Assembly: GCF_004337985.1 (NCBI RefSeq)
Contig: NW_021940918.1
Span: 1,550,001-1,614,000, forward strand
Length of the DNA stretch: 64,000 bases
Reading direction: 5' to 3'
DNA from: Pyricularia pennisetigena
Lineage: Eukaryota > Ascomycota > Sordariomycetes > Magnaporthales > Pyriculariaceae
Each line of letters starts with the position of its first letter. Position 1 is the first letter of the stretch. The position numbers and the translations under genes are program-made. The notes under the pieces were generated by a model, which was given only the letters and a program-made list of their open reading frames with translations, did not search any database and was not told the DNA's origin. This document shows positions 1-12,647 of the stretch, piece by piece.

Positions 1-1523
1 TTATCGTCCTCTCGAAGAAGGGTCGCCGTCAAGCCAAGTTTCGAGTGAGACTTGAGCGCCGAGGTCACCCTTCTGAACATCTTTGCAGGCGCAACGTGCA
101 CCTCGTCCAAGATCATGAGACCCCACTCCCGTGACTGGAGCCAGTCTAGAATCTTGAGCGTCTCGTGCGATCGCTTTTTCTTATCATGAGTAATCATGTT
201 ATAGGTGGCGACAACAATTCCAGTCTCGCTGTTGAACTTTTGCTTGTCATCGGACGTGAAGGCAACAATGTCGGCCGGCGCGATGTTGGACCACTTGAGG
301 AATTCGTCACGCCACTGGACGACCGACATGGTACTTGTGCACAGCACAATGACTCCCCGCTTGATCGTGCAAGCAGCCGTAATTCCCACCAGGGTTTTGC
401 CTGCTCCACAAGGCAAGACGATGATCCCGCTCTTTGCGCGGCCGTTACCGAACATCTTGCTGAGACTCTTTTCCTGGTATGGACGGACTTGTGTGTTCGG
501 CCTGAGATCAATGTCGAGGACCGGATTGAACGTATCATTTCGGAAATCGTACTCTTCCAAGATGGGATAGTTGAGCTCTAGGCACCGTTTCTGTACGATT
601 TCCACACCCTCGTCCTCTATTTGGAATGCATGGACGGCCTGGGCATCGTCTTCATCCTCTGCTTCCAGTGCCTTGGTAAGCATGTCCTCCTCGACGGGCT
701 TGTCACCCTCTGCATTCGTAGCGTCGGTCGAGTTGGGATCCTGGACTTGCTTCACCCCCGAAGCCTCTTTAGTTCCGGGAATGACAAGACCGCCTCGTTT
801 CGGGGCAGCCGTGGTGATGGCTTCTGAACCTTGTACACGCAAGGGGCCAATAACCTCGTCCTTCAGTAAGATCTGCAGCACGTTTGGGTCGGAACTCTCA
901 ACAAAATACTGCGTGTTTTTCAATACAAGCTTCACTTTGCCGTAGCTTTTAGTAGAGACCTCGATGAAGTCGCGCATGGAATCAGGAAGTGGAGTCTTCA
1001 GGAATCTGTCAAGGGTGCTGATGATATCTTGTGGGTGCAAGCCGACTGAGACTGCAGCGTACAGACTATGAGCCGTCAAAGCGTACTCATGCAAGAATGT
1101 CGGCCTTGATTGGGGCTCAGCTATGGTGATGAGGAAGTCTTGGGCCTGTTCGGCGAGCGGATTGAAGCTCTCCAAAATGATGATGCCCTTGTCAGGATTA
1201 ATCCACAATGGCCGATTCGCATGATCAGGCTTGAGCTTCAAATACGAATAGTCGCGTTTGCCGTTCTTGAACAAATTTGACACCGAGTCCATTTTGGACC
1301 CTGAAGCTGGCGGCTTGGAGGTTTGTGGAGCAAATGTTGCAATGACTTTGCTGTAGTCGAGGCCTTCAACGTCGCCGTCATCATCATCTGAGTTCTCCGA
1401 TTCCGAACTCGCCATACTACGAGGAGTGCCAGGCCCAGGTGTCGACGCAGCGGAAGCCTTGCCGCTCTTTGCAGGGCCCGTGGCGCCCGAGGCCTTCCTC
1501 TTTATGGTCACCTTGGGCGGCAT
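1..1523 (-). CDS. TFIIH DNA helicase XPB/Ssl2 (Rad25), N-terminal part, cut by window edge
   Basis: This encodes the 3'-5' DNA helicase/translocase of TFIIH, which acts in RNA polymerase II promoter opening and nucleotide excision repair in the nucleus. The reading frame is open without an intron for 507 codons from ATG 1523-1521 ([10 protein letters not shown]) to the window start. An acidic, low-complexity N-terminus (about residues 1-55) precedes the helicase-associated N-terminal domain. The Walker A motif (PCGAGKT) lies near residue 370 and the DEVH box (LDEVHVAP) near residue 472, followed by motif III ([11 protein letters not shown]). Known homologues are about 780-850 residues, so roughly the last 300 residues, including the second RecA lobe, lie outside the window. 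It is divergent from the CHY zinc-finger gene. Identification rests on the motif order and is secure. Confidence 0.95.
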   Translation of the reverse strand, partial: MPPKVTIKRKASGATGPAKSGKASAASTPGPGTPRSMASSESENSDDDDGDVEGLDYSKVIATFAPQTSKPPASGSKMDSVSNLFKNGKRDYSYLKLKPDHANRPLWINPDKGIIILESFNPLAEQAQDFLITIAEPQSRPTFLHEYALTAHSLYAAVSVGLHPQDIISTLDRFLKTPLPDSMRDFIEVSTKSYGKVKLVLKNTQYFVESSDPNVLQILLKDEVIGPLRVQGSEAITTAAPKRGGLVIPGTKEASGVKQVQDPNSTDATNAEGDKPVEEDMLTKALEAEDEDDAQAVHAFQIEDEGVEIVQKRCLELNYPILEEYDFRNDTFNPVLDIDLRPNTQVRPYQEKSLSKMFGNGRAKSGIIVLPCGAGKTLVGITAACTIKRGVIVLCTSTMSVVQWRDEFLKWSNIAPADIVAFTSDDKQKFNSETGIVVATYNMITHDKKKRSHETLKILDWLQSREWGLMILDEVHVAPAKMFRRVTSALKSHSKLGLTATLLREDD

Positions 1524-2036
1524 CGCGTCTGCAATCCGATGCGATTTGATTTTGATTGCTCGCTCAGTTTCACAAAGCAGCAAGACTCGCAGTTCCTGAG
1601 GGAAACCTGAGTTTGAAAGCTTTGGAAATCGGTGCGAGTGTGGCCTAGATTGGCAGTGTGAGATGTGAAAGATGAATGTTAGGTTGACGAAAGTAGTACG
1701 AAGACTGGTCGGAGTTTTAGTAAGGCATGTCAATGTTGAGGTAAGGCGAACGAGCGGCTCCATATTATTCAGCTACTTGATGTACCCCATATCCCTGCAG
1801 GCGGGGCTTCCATCGATGGGAAGTCAAATTGAGCCGACGCGGGGTGGCGGGCTACAACTTTTATGGGCGCGTTTTTGATTGTCAAGTATTTATCACCGAA
1901 GCAACCTGTCTGTCATACTTCTCAGGTACATCAGTCACCAACTTTATCTTCCCCAGGGTTGTGGGAAGAAGAATCTCAGCCTACATTATTCCACAGCCGA
2001 AAAGGTTGCTCCGTCAACAACCACATCAGAATCAGG
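1524..2036. promoter_or_regulatory. Divergent intergenic region, XPB / CHY zinc-finger gene
   Basis: This is the shared upstream region of two divergent genes. The short open frames in it show no recognisable protein. I see no clear TATA box or repeat. Confidence 0.5.
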
Positions 2037-2591
2037 ATGTGGTGAGTCATCCTATGTGCTTTGCAGGCATGAACTGACTGCCACACAGCGCTGACGGTCC
2101 TCGTGATTTCTCCAGCAAACACATACTGAATGCACAAGTCTCAATCCGGTCGCCATGCTGTAACGCGCCCCTATCCATACTATGAGTCAGAATTCAACAC
2201 ACGACTCCCTCCCCATGGGATGGTGTCAGACAGGTACTAATCTGGCGCGCGAGAGGGTATTACAGGCCGTAAATGGTTCGACTGCGCCGATTGCCATCAT
2301 GAACAGGAGGACCACGAGCTTCGGAAGACGCTCGAAATGACATTTGCCTGCAAAAAGTGCAAGAAGTGCTTCCGCAAGGATGTCCAGGAGTTCGAAGAGG
2401 CTGACGAGTACTGCCCACACTGCGACAACCATTTTGTACTCGATGCCGTGACTCCAAAGGCTGCCCTCACAGTCGAGGCTGAGGATGCTAGGGTAGATAA
2501 CAGAATGCTCAAGTCGGGCGATGATAGAATCAAGGGTGAGAAGCAGCGCACAATATTCGACCCAGAAATCGAAGCAGACAAACTAGGCTAG
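2037..2591 (+). CDS. CHY-type zinc finger protein
   Basis: This is a small zinc-binding protein with a CHY domain, the fold also found in yeast Hot13. The model is join(2037..2041, 2116..2159, 2266..2591), giving 124 residues. The first coding exon is only ATG TG. Intron 1 is GTGAGT...CTCCAG. Intron 2 (2160-2265) carries a TACTAAT branch-like site. Joined in this way the protein starts MCKHILNAQVSIRSPCCRKW and keeps the Cys/His ligands of the family: CKH, PCC, CADCHHEQEDH, CKKCKKC and CPHCDNH. The C-terminal tail is charged. The phases close exactly. The specific role in fungi is not established. A longer N-terminus reading upstream of 2037 is open but shows no recognisable motif. Confidence 0.85.
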
Positions 2592-2826
2592 CAAGTTAAT
2601 ATGGCGAGGGAGTCAGTTGACCATAGGATAGGATTAATGCATTCACTGGGCGTCTCGGGAATCATAATACCACCAAAAAAAAAAAACCTCACAAACATCA
2701 AAGCATATCAACATCGTAGCCCCAGACTGATCGATCGCGCAAGATATCTTACATTAGCTGTTGCTGTGATCTATAGCCCTGCTCTTCGTCATGTCTCGTG
2801 CCATATGCATATACTACTTGCTCGCT

Positions 2827-3792
2827 CTACTGGTCATCGGAACTGCCCGCCTCCCTGGTCAAGATAGCTGCGCTTCCCGTGCCTGGTGTGCGTCCTGTCT
2901 TCTTCTTGGCTGCCTCCTCCTGCTTCTCTTGCTCAATGTTCTTGACATAATCCTCAATGTCCTCCACCGGAAGCATTTCAATAGATTTTCCAGGTGCCAT
3001 GATAGCAATCTCGATATTCTTTGCGCCTGTCTGAACAACCTCCAAGAGCGACTTGATGGCAAGCCGAATGGTCTGCTCCCGATCCATATCTTCCTTGTAG
3101 TTCCGCTCAAGGAACTCACGCACGGTCTTGCTTGACCTTCCAATAGCGTTTGCCTTCCTATAAAAGAAAAATGATGAGCACCCATGTTCCATTTTGCCTT
3201 GACCGAGTAACCACATGCTATAGCGACTTACCATGCCGAGTAGATGCCCGAAGGCTCAGTCTGATACAGTCTTGGGACCTTGCTACCGTTGTCGAACCCA
3301 ACAACAAGGGTGCTGATGCCGAACGGCCGTACACCTCCGCTCTGGGTGTAGCGTTGTTGCACGCCGGCGACGTACTTGGTGATGTACTCTATCGTGACAG
3401 GGTCCTCGACGGTGAGACGGTGCGACTGGGCTTCTAACCGAGCCTTATCGACGAGGATCCGGGCGTCGGCGTTGAGGCCGGCGAACGCAAGGCAGACATG
3501 GGTGTCGATGAGGCCGATCTTGGAGGGGGTGATGCGCGTGTCTTGCAGCTTCATGGCCGACCTCTTTTCGCATCCGAGCACAACGATGTCCGCACCTTTA
3601 ACACCAACAGCACATGTGCCTCGCTTTACGGCTTCACCCGCGTACTCCACCTGGAAGACGTGGCCATCGGGACTGAACACTGACGGGGAGGGGGTAGCTG
3701 GGTTAGCCAACTGCCAGTCTGGGGTGGGTGCGGTTGCTCCGCATGTAATGTCCAAGCTCACCCGAAAGAGCTCTATCGTAGCCTGATGCCAT
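2827..3792 (-). CDS. 20S proteasome subunit alpha type 4 (Pre6/PSMA7 family)
   Basis: This is a structural subunit of the outer alpha ring of the 20S proteasome. The model is complement(join(2827..3157, 3232..3679, 3762..3792)), giving 269 residues. The 31-nt first exon encodes [10 protein letters not shown] and the introns are 74 and 82 bp. The alpha-subunit signature follows ([21 protein letters not shown]), then the conserved blocks [35 protein letters not shown] and [13 protein letters not shown]. The C-terminal helix block [15 protein letters not shown] and a charged tail ([12 protein letters not shown]) match the alpha4 class rather than other alpha subunits. It is divergent from the D-2-hydroxyglutarate dehydrogenase gene across about 500 bp. 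Confidence 0.95.
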
Positions 3793-4299
3793 TTTGCAGA
3801 AACTTTGTTGTTATATGATCTTTTTCTTGCTCCCTCGTGTTGATGATTGTAAAAAAAAAAAACGGTGCTCTGTTCGCAATGGTCTGTGGTGGGCGGAAGG
3901 TTGAGGTCGTTTCAACGTGCGGTGCGGCGGTCTGCTTGTTGGAGTTGCAGGCGGCAGCTCTGACGAAGCTCAACTCGCGGGCAACGCTGTACTGAACTTG
4001 ACCCCAGGCAGCTTGAGAGCTTTAGCAGGGCCCGCAGCTACCAAAGCGAATGGTTAAACAGATCTCCTTCCTGATTGGTTCAGAGCAGCAGAGTGGGTCT
4101 ACATGTCAATGGCCTCAAACAGTTTAAGTCACGTGGGAGAGCGTGATCGTTCGACAAAATGAGGAATCACGATCAGTGAAGACATTCGATTCCTTCAACT
4201 CCCCGTCTATTTTTTGTTCTTATCTTTTTTTTTTATGATTTTCTTCTACTTTCTATTTTTCTTCTTCGGTGCTTCTTTATTCGCTGTCTAAATTTCAAA
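3793..4299. promoter_or_regulatory. Divergent promoter region with CT-rich leader
   Basis: This lies between proteasome alpha4 and the FAD dehydrogenase. From about 4190 to 4290 the plus strand is strongly pyrimidine-rich, ending just before the CAAAATGG start context. CT-rich blocks near the transcription start are common in filamentous fungi. I found no proteasome-type GGTGGCAAA element here. Confidence 0.5.
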
Positions 4300-6001
4300 A
4301 TGGCGATGAGGTACCCTATCGCGAGGGCTCTGAGAAGACCTCAGAGTGCTCTTTGGAAGAGGTGCTTACCAACCCCTGCGATATCGGCGTTACAAAGTCC
4401 TCGCTGCATTTCAACTGCAGAAGAAAATAAAGATGTGCCAAAGCCTGCCGTCAAATTCACTTCCGAAACATACCCAAGCATCCAAAGGGACTCGCGCTTT
4501 GCCCAAGTTACTCCGGAACATGTAAGCTACTTTAAAAAGCTTTTGGGCAGCAGCTCTGCCGTAATTGATGCCGTCACCAACGAAGGCGCGAGCGAGGACG
4601 TCGAGGCCTACAACAGTGATTGGATGCGCAAGTATCGGGGCCACTGCAAGTTGGTACTGAAGCCGGCATCTGCCGAGGAAGTCAGCAAGATCCTCAAATA
4701 CTGTAACGAAAACAAGCTTGCCGTGGTGCCCCAGGGAGGAAACACCGGGCTCGTTGGCGGTTCCGTGCCGGTTTTTGACGAGATAGTGATCAACCTAAGC
4801 CGCATGAACAAGGTGCGCGATTTTGATGAGGTCAGCGGCACACTAGTAGCCGATGCGGGATGTATCCTCGAAGTTGTAGACCAATACCTGGCCGAAAGAG
4901 GATGTATTTTCCCGCTTGACCTGGGAGCAAAGGGGTCCTGTCAAATCGGAGGGAATGTTTCCACCAACGCTGGCGGGCTACGGCTCCTGCGCTACGGCAG
5001 TCTACACGGATCTGTCCTTGGCCTTGAGGTGGTACTTCCTGACGGCACAATCTTGAACGACCTCTGCAAGCTACGGAAGAACAACACCGGTTATGATCTC
5101 AAGCAACTGTTTATCGGAGCTGAGGGTTCGATCGGCATCGTTACCGGCATTTCGATACAATGTCCTCAGAGGCCTCAAGCAGTCAATGTTGCCTTCTTGG
5201 GGCTTGAGTCGTATGAGAAGGCACAGCAGGCCTTTCGCGCAGCTAAGGGCCAGCTCTCGGAGATTCTTTCCGCATTCGAGCTCATGGATGGCACAAGTCA
5301 AAACTTGGTGCGGGATGTGACCAAGAACAAGAAGCCGCTCGATGGCGAATACCCGTTCTACTGCTTGATCGAGACCAGCGGCTCCAACACTGAGCACGAC
5401 AGTGCCAAGCTGGAAACTTTCCTCGAGAGTGTCATGGAGAAGGAAATTGTATCGGACGGTGTGGTTGCGCAAGATGAAACTCAAATCAAGTCGCTGTGGG
5501 CATGGCGTGAAGGAATCGCCGAGGTCTCTGGCCACTTTGGCGGTGTGTACAAGTACGATGTATCCATCCCCCTCAAGGAAATGTATCAGCTTGTCGAGGA
5601 CACAAAGGTGCGTATCGAGGAAGCAGGTCTGCTCGGTGACACCAACGATCATCCGGTTGTGGCTGTCACGGGTTATGGACACATGGGTGATTCGAATCTT
5701 CACCTCAACGTCTGTGTGAGGCGCTATGACAAGAAGGTGGAGAGCGTCCTGGAGCCATTCGTTTACGAATGGATTGCCAAACGGGAAGGTAGCATCAGCG
5801 CAGAGCATGGTCTGGGGCTGGCCAAGAAGAACTACATAGGATACAGCCGGACCGAAGGCATGGTTGGGCTCATGAAGCACATCAAGACTCTTTACGACCC
5901 GGTAAGTCCTCGATGCCTCCTTATATTCTGAGATTCTGAGTATAGGAACTTGCTAACCCTGACTCCAGAATGGTATCATGAACCCTTATAAGTACATATA
6001 G
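4300..6001 (+). CDS. Mitochondrial D-2-hydroxyglutarate / D-lactate dehydrogenase, FAD-linked
   Basis: This flavoenzyme of the Dld2/D2HGDH family oxidises D-2-hydroxyglutarate or D-lactate. The model is join(4300..5901, 5969..6001), 544 residues. The 67-bp intron near the 3' end splits [12 protein letters not shown]. The Arg-rich, acid-free N-terminus ([20 protein letters not shown]) looks like a mitochondrial targeting peptide. The PCMH-type FAD-binding domain shows [19 protein letters not shown] and [21 protein letters not shown]. The C-terminal FAD-oxidase domain shows [14 protein letters not shown], probably carrying metal ligands, and EHGLGLAKK. The overall pattern fits D2HGDH best. D-lactate dehydrogenase activity is an alternative that motif reading alone cannot exclude. 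Confidence 0.92.
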
Positions 6002-8072
6002 GGTGGCAAAGTAATCGATGACTATTCATGCAAGTTTGAATATAATAATCACCATTTCCGGCAATAGTCCAGCACAGCGTCCGCTTTTTTTTTCTTTTTT
6101 TTTTTCTCTTTCATCTCACCGTGTTTTTTTCCCAGAGCGCATGTTCCTTACACCTATGCGCAAGAACCACGCAAGTTGTAACTCGAGCCACACACGAAAA
6201 GTCGGACCGGATCGCTGTCTGGCGTTTGCAATCCCCGTAAACCATGAGGTCATCAGCCCATTGACGGACGTTCTCACATCACCGAGCATTTCATCACAAC
6301 GAGTAGCCCTTGTTGAGTTCGTCTTAAACATGATGAACCTGAAGTGACCCTAATTCACTCTTGGCTACAAGGAAACATGTAGCAAGAGGATGGGCGTTTC
6401 AGCTCATGCGCGTCTGGTACCTCCCTTCTTCCCCTGACAGAAATACTAACCACAGGTTATCCCCCTACTCATGTTTTCTGCAGTCAGCTCTATTTGTTGT
6501 CAATGGCCACAGAGCGCAATATGTACCCGGCATGAACGTACATCATGATCAAGTGTGTGCGTGCGTGTGTCGGCAAGCAAGCCGGGGGATTTTCTCTTTT
6601 AAACCTCAATTATACCACTATTTGAGGAGTGGATGAGGGATGAGCATATGTTCGAAACCACTTGAACTCCCACGGCAATCTGCAAAGTTATTGCCTGTTT
6701 GTCATGAGCTTCTGTTGTCTGCTTATAAAAAAGATTACAAGGTCCCTGTTGTAAGCCGGATTCTTCTTCTTCTTCTCGTACGTTGTAACTTGAGTCTGAA
6801 GTAGCCACCAAGTCTGGGAATCAACGTAGGTTTGCAGAATGGCGGAGAGCACCCGCCTGGTAGGGCTGACATGCATGCAACTTGGTTCGGAGTGTCACTC
6901 AATGTAAGCTGGAAGCCTCTCAGCAACCAGCAAGTTGGAAGCCCCCCACATACCCATATTGCTGACCGACCCAGCTAATTTGCGTAGAGAAGCCAATAGG
7001 GATTTAGTGTCATACATCCGAAATGTCTGCCAATGTTTTCTCGCATTATACGATGCCGAATTTGTTTCCTGGAAACTATTTGGGCAAAATGCCCAATCTC
7101 GGGGCAAATCTAATGGATGCTACTAGGAAGACCTTGGCATGTTTTCTTTTCTTTTTTTTTTTTTTTTTTGAAGACCCAAAAAAAAACTGGAAAAAACTTT
7201 CAGTGCAGTTGTGCCCCTTGTTGTCAGACTCCCAGGTAGAGATGAACATGTATAGAACTACTGATCAACCGCTCGCTAGCTTGATGACAGTGTTTAATGA
7301 TACGGCGGCCAAGTTGCATTTCTGCGCCTTGGGTTGCATGTCTAGCCGGAATTCTAGCCAAAGTCTTGACATCAGGGTATCCATCAGCCCTCCTTGAGCC
7401 AACCCAGAACTCTTGTCATACCCACAACATTCGGTCATGCACTACTCAGCCCTGGGGTAAAACATGGCAGAGGTCTGGATCTGACAATTTGACGAATGAG
7501 AGTTCCAAGAGCGTACGTGGCCCCTGCATCAACATGATATACCAGCCGTCTGGTAGCCTTCTGCACTCCCTCCCCGTGGATCGCATGTGGTTGTTAACCT
7601 AGTGGCTTAGCCTGGAAAACGGCCATGTGGGATTTTTTTTTTTTTTTTAAAAAAAATCTCACACTCGGGTCCGAGGTTACTCTGACCAAATTCAGCTCTC
7701 ATCTCCAACTCATGTAGGTCTTGGGATCATCTAGATGGTATATCGGTAACAGACCGGTCTGCTGGTCATGTCGTAATTGCTGGAAGGGCCTTGCATGCAT
7801 CCCGCGGGTCAGGCACCCATCACTCCCGTCACCGCTCACGGAGGTCCCCGTCGTCTACCGGCAGCCTTGGCTGCCAATCTTGCCAGGAGCGACTGTGCCT
7901 TTGTATGGGCTCTGAAAGGGAGGATCAAAAGAGCAAAGTCTCCGCTGGAGCTACTTAGTGTTATTTCCCTTTGGTTCTCGCCCCCAGATATCTTTTACAT
8001 CACTCTGCCGTGATTGTGCCGATTTACTTGTCCACAAAAAAAAAAGAAAAAAAAGAAAACAAAGCGTAAACC
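6002..8072. other. Intergenic, no gene seen
   Basis: About 2.1 kb without a convincing coding region on either strand. It contains several T or A homopolymers (around 7143-7170 and 7630-7658). Short open frames here lack codon bias or motifs. Confidence 0.6.
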
Positions 8073-10140
8073 ATGGTTGGGGTTGCTGGCAAGTATAAAG
8101 GCTGCAACACTTGTCGAGGCAGGAGGGTAAAGGTATGTACCTACCTCGCCGGTCCCTTTCCCGCAATCTCCTTGACAACCCCCTCAGACATGATTGCCCA
8201 GCAATCACCTTGATTCTCGTAGATACCAGTCTAGTCACTGACGGATCCGGGAAAGTGTGACAACACTCGCCCATATTGCAGGTAAAGCCGATACTTATGT
8301 GACAGCTCGGATTTCGGTTCGCGTACCTGGTCTTTTGACAAAACTTTGAATGCAGGAAATGCACAGACAGCGGACGAGATTGCGGAGGATACGAGCGCGA
8401 GAGGGTCTTCATCATAGGCACGCCCCGAGAACATGGACGATGCTCGTCGCACCCACGTCGAGCCGTCAGCGGCAGATCACTGCGCAAAACGCCCGCATCG
8501 TTGGCATCCGAACGACCGGAGTCTGAGGAGCCAACAGTGCTGAAACATGAAGGCGCCCTCGAGACGCCCGCGGCGAGCAGGACGGATACGTATGACATGG
8601 TGCCTATCGAGCCGCTTCAACCTGCATGGGACGATCTTATCTCTGTGTCCTGCTCAGGTGTAGTATTAAGCCTACAGATCGCGTCTTTCAACACAAATTT
8701 GTCAATGGTTGACCAGAGCGGACAAGTTTCGAACGGTTCCAGGCTTAAGACCATATCGCTGCCCCCATACAAACTTCCAGATGCACGTCGATCCATGGGT
8801 AACCATGACTTTGAGTTGCGCTGCCATTGCTTGACGCACATCTCGGACGTGGAGGAGGTTCGCGATGAGATTTTGGGAAAAGTAACAGGTACAGACAGCA
8901 TATGTCTGTTTCTCTTCGAGGTTAGCGCACCAACCCGAACAAGTTGACGAACATAGGTTGCATATTGAGTGAAGATCGCTCTTGACTAATTCAGTTCTTG
9001 GCCGTGCTCAGCGCAACTGGTCCGCTCTGTCTTCATCTCTGCCGTCTTGGATTCAAGATCCTGCACCGCCGAACTCTGTCAAACAGCTTGGCCCCGAAAA
9101 CTTCAAGAATTTTCCAGCACACCACTTCTTCGCTCGGGTGTACCGTCCAAACTCTGTGAGTTCATAGCCACTTCCTGTCTCTCAACAACCCCAGGAGCTT
9201 CCTGAGGCATACTACTCAAACCGAAGTTAAGTCTACTGACGTTCTTCCTGGACCATGTCAGTTATTCGCGGCTGTCATCAACCGCAAGAGCACGTTTCTT
9301 GCAAGTCCCGAATGGACGAGCGTGCCTTGGGAACTTCACCCAAAATCAGCCATCGATCGACTGCTCGACGTAATTGCCCTCATCCCCGACTTGTTATCCC
9401 GCGCTGACCACATACTTCCTCACGCTCCAACCCTGGAAAGAAGAATGCTGGCCAACGACCTGTTGGGAAACTGTCTTAACGTGCAAGGCCTCCTGGACGG
9501 GTGGCTTCTCTCCCTTGATCACGACCTGGCCGGCGATGGCACGCCGGTGCCGCGACAGCTATACTGGGTCAACCCCATCGACGACTCAACGAGCATCCCC
9601 TTTGCGGACAGCACGTACGGCTTCCGAGATCTGCAGACGGCAACAGCACTGATATACTACTGGACGGCCTTGCTGATCCTGCTGCCCTGCATCGAGCGCC
9701 TGAACCAAGCCACCTACGAACCAATCCCCGAATCCTTTACGCAGCTCTTTCCGGCCAACTTCTACAACATGACGCAGCCGGACGGCATGTCGATGGGTCT
9801 CATGGGGACGCCGCTTCCAGGCGGGTCGGGTCCCATGGCGGACAGCCGTAGCGGCGGTGGCGGCGTCGGCCATGGCGGCAAGAGCACGCAAGAGCTCGCG
9901 GTCAACATTTGCAGAAGTTTGGATTTTGCGCTGGAACGTAGCGTCCAGCCCGACCTGCTGGCCGTCCCCTTTGCGGTGGTCGAAGAGCACTATCGAGAGA
10001 CCAACATGGCGACTGGAGAAGCCGCCATGGAGTTGATGTGGTGCCAGGCTTTTAGCGAGCAGCTGTTGGCCAAAGGGCAGGGAATTGCTGATGTGGTGCA
10101 GCGGCGCAGCTGGAGTGAGCTGCGTCGTTTTGGGCCTTGA
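8073..10140 (+). CDS. Zn2Cys6 transcription factor
   Basis: This is a fungal binuclear zinc cluster regulator, expected to be nuclear and sequence-specific. The model is join(8073..8132, 8256..8281, 8356..8888, 8995..9155, 9262..10140), 552 residues. The spliced N-terminus gives a perfect C-x2-C-x6-C-x6-C-x2-C-x6-C motif (Cys 11, 14, 21, 28, 31, 38), with ligands on exons 1, 2 and 3. Exon 2 is only 26 nt. After the finger (CGGYERERVFI) comes a long region of the fungal-specific regulatory type, with a Gly-rich loop near 9830-9880. The exon 3/4 junction is the least sure: donor GTACAG at 8889 keeps the frame, whereas the alternative donor after FLFE at about 8921 shifts into early stops. The target genes cannot be inferred. 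Confidence 0.82.
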
Positions 10141-12647
10141 CTTGCTGAAGGGGATTTTGCAAGCTTTGTTCTGTGGACTGTCTATCTTTTGTGGATTTTC
10201 CATTTGTATTAGATTAAACAACAAAGGAGACAACAGCCTCGATTTGGACCGGTTGGATATGTTTCTATCGAGATGTTGAACACACGCTATGGGCTGATAG
10301 GATAAATGACGGTTATATAATTTATTAGTTATGATTAAAATGCAAATGCCGGTCATTTTGTTCTTTTCTATCCCACAGTCCTGAAAGTACTTTGTTGAGT
10401 CTTGACGGACGTTGTGTTACCTTATTTCATCGAAGGTCTTTTACCCAACCAGCAGAACGCGAAAAGTCAGTGGCTTCAAAAGAAGAGAGGAACATATTCA
10501 TTCATTCACCCTGTTGTGCTCTAATTGTAACTAGACACTCCATGTTTCGATTCGCCACGCCCCGCATGAGTGTTTTACCAGAGTCCAGGACTATAATAGG
10601 AACCACCACATAGGCAAGGGTCAGTAAGCAGTATTGAAATGAGTGATTGCGAAAACAGAAAAAAAAAAAAAAAATGCCCATGTGAAAGACACCGCCATGT
10701 ACGGTATCATAAAGCGAGGTGTGTTGATGCTATAGAGGTGAGATTTCGAGAAGACTTATTTTCTTCCAGGCATAAAATTCCGAAGTGCCGCTTCCATCCG
10801 TGACGATCTGCCTTGTCCCGTGATGCATTTCCCAAGGTTATTTTCACTGCACAACCAGCCTTGAAACCTACCTAGGACTGACCATGGAAGAGTCTGAATC
10901 TGAATCTGAATCTAAATGCAGGGTGTAGTCTGGTTCACGGTTGGCAAGTGTGAATAACCCCACGTACATCCTTACAAAAGGGATATTGTTAAGGCTCGAC
11001 AGGCTGTCATAACTTCCTAAGCTGTTGCCTCTCGTTCAACCACATTCAGCCATTCACTTTCACGGAAACGAATCAAGATGACCGCTCATATCGTGGGCTG
11101 ACGTGATGTAAAATTGAAGGGTAGGGAGAGAATGGGGTTTGCTCCAGAGATTGGGGTGGGAATAGCTGGGCATTCCACCGAATTGAAACAGGCAAAGGGC
11201 ATGACCGTCAATAGTATTCCTAGACACGACTTAAAATAAAAGAGAGCAAAAGCAAAAGGGGGGTAGGCGCAGAAGACTTGAGTCGATTGGTGAATGAGTG
11301 AGTCGTCACAGCTTGCGGGTCTGACGCTTCCCAAATTCATGCGTTAGTTCCGTCGAGAGGCAAACAGCCCACATCCACAAACTATGGTCCGAAGACCAGC
11401 AAGACAGGGCAGAGAGATCAGCATCCTAGAGTGGCAGCAAGTCGGGAGCACCCTTGCCAGGCGCTAGCAAAGTTCCGGCCCAGACTCTGCATTGTCGGGA
11501 CTGTAGCATGGTTCCGCCATTGGACCAAAGAGAGATGCCGAAGCGCCGAGTGATGTGATGGTTATGGCCACTGGGGTAGTCGGGACTAGCAGGAACGGAT
11601 ACGGTAGAAACAATAAGGTGATAGTCGTGCAGGTATGGCGGATACAGACTTGGTTACGCCACAAATAGCCGTCAACGGCACCGAGGAAAAAGACAGCCGC
11701 ACCCCAAATATCCGGGTGGGCAGGTCGGCACAAGTAGCACCACGTAAGTGTAGCTAAATCTATCGTTGGTGCTGCGATCAATCAAAACGAGTATCGGATG
11801 GAAAGTGCGCAGGAAAGTCCCCTGGAAGAAGGTCGCGTCGGGATAAAGCGCAACCATGGGCCTCCTCTACTTGGATTTTTAAAGTTGATTAGCAGGGTGG
11901 TCAAGGAGATTTCTGTAAAGGGAAACGTCATGCGAAGGAGGCCAAGTCACCCCGCTGCATTTGCATTGTTGAAGATGTGGCTTTGCGACCAATTGATATT
12001 AATAACAGGGATCCGATGAACGAGCACTGTTGGCGGCTTCTCCATCTGATTAGCCAAAAATGCCTGACGGCAGATCCTGGAGGGCCTTGTCGAATATGTT
12101 TCAGATGCCAAATCTGGAGATACTGGGATGGTTTGTATCAGTGAAAGCGGCAAAAAGTGTCGTCTTCATTCATGCTCGTCCGTCCCAGGTCCCTGAGGGA
12201 GGGACTGCACTGCCAACAATGAACATTGTGGTGATGTCTATAAGGCTGTCGTGATCCGCTTAGGTCGAATGTGCTTCATCTAGACTTTTTGACTCTTCTT
12301 TCCGACCATGTCTGCTGTGGTCTTGTCGGCTGTCATCCAAAATATTGTTTGCTGCCAAGATCACGAGTTAGGAAACAAGTAGCAGAAACAGAAATTTAAA
12401 GAGAAGACGCTGTTGATCTGCGGTCGATCTTCGCCTCAGCTTCCTTCGTCGATTTTTAAACCCTCCCCGCAAAAGCCGGCAGGAGAATTAGAAAGCCAGC
12501 CACCCGCCAGAGTGCCGCCTTCGGTGCAACCCAAGAAATAAATCCCAACTATCGATAACCCAATTAGTGCAGGCCAGGCCTGCGCCGGTGCACACACAGT
12601 GCAGTGCACATTCGATTGGGGTTACCACCATCCGATACCCCGCCAAA
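10141..12647. other. Intergenic, no gene seen
   Basis: About 2.5 kb between the zinc-cluster regulator and alpha-actinin. It contains a short (TCTGAA) repeat of about four units at 10891-10914 and an A run near 10661. The minus frame at 11464-11781 is hydrophobic in part but has no recognisable family, so I do not call a gene. Confidence 0.55.

Noticed and set aside
5071..5880. 269-codon open frame antisense to the FAD dehydrogenase gene
   Set aside because: It is a shadow of a well-supported coding strand and shows no family motif.
6002..6011. GGTGGCAAA, identical to the yeast proteasome-associated control element
   Set aside because: It sits directly after the dehydrogenase stop codon, over 2 kb from the proteasome gene start, so it is probably chance.
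8889..8994. Alternative donor after the FLFE codons (about 8921) for the third intron of the zinc-cluster gene
   Set aside because: Joined to the acceptor at 8994 it gives a frame ending in an early stop, whereas donor 8889 keeps the long downstream frame.
9586..10356. 256-codon open frame antisense to the zinc-cluster regulator
   Set aside because: Lies opposite a coherent coding exon and has no motif.
11464..11781. Partly hydrophobic 105-codon minus frame
   Set aside because: No signal peptide, no splice partners and no recognisable family.
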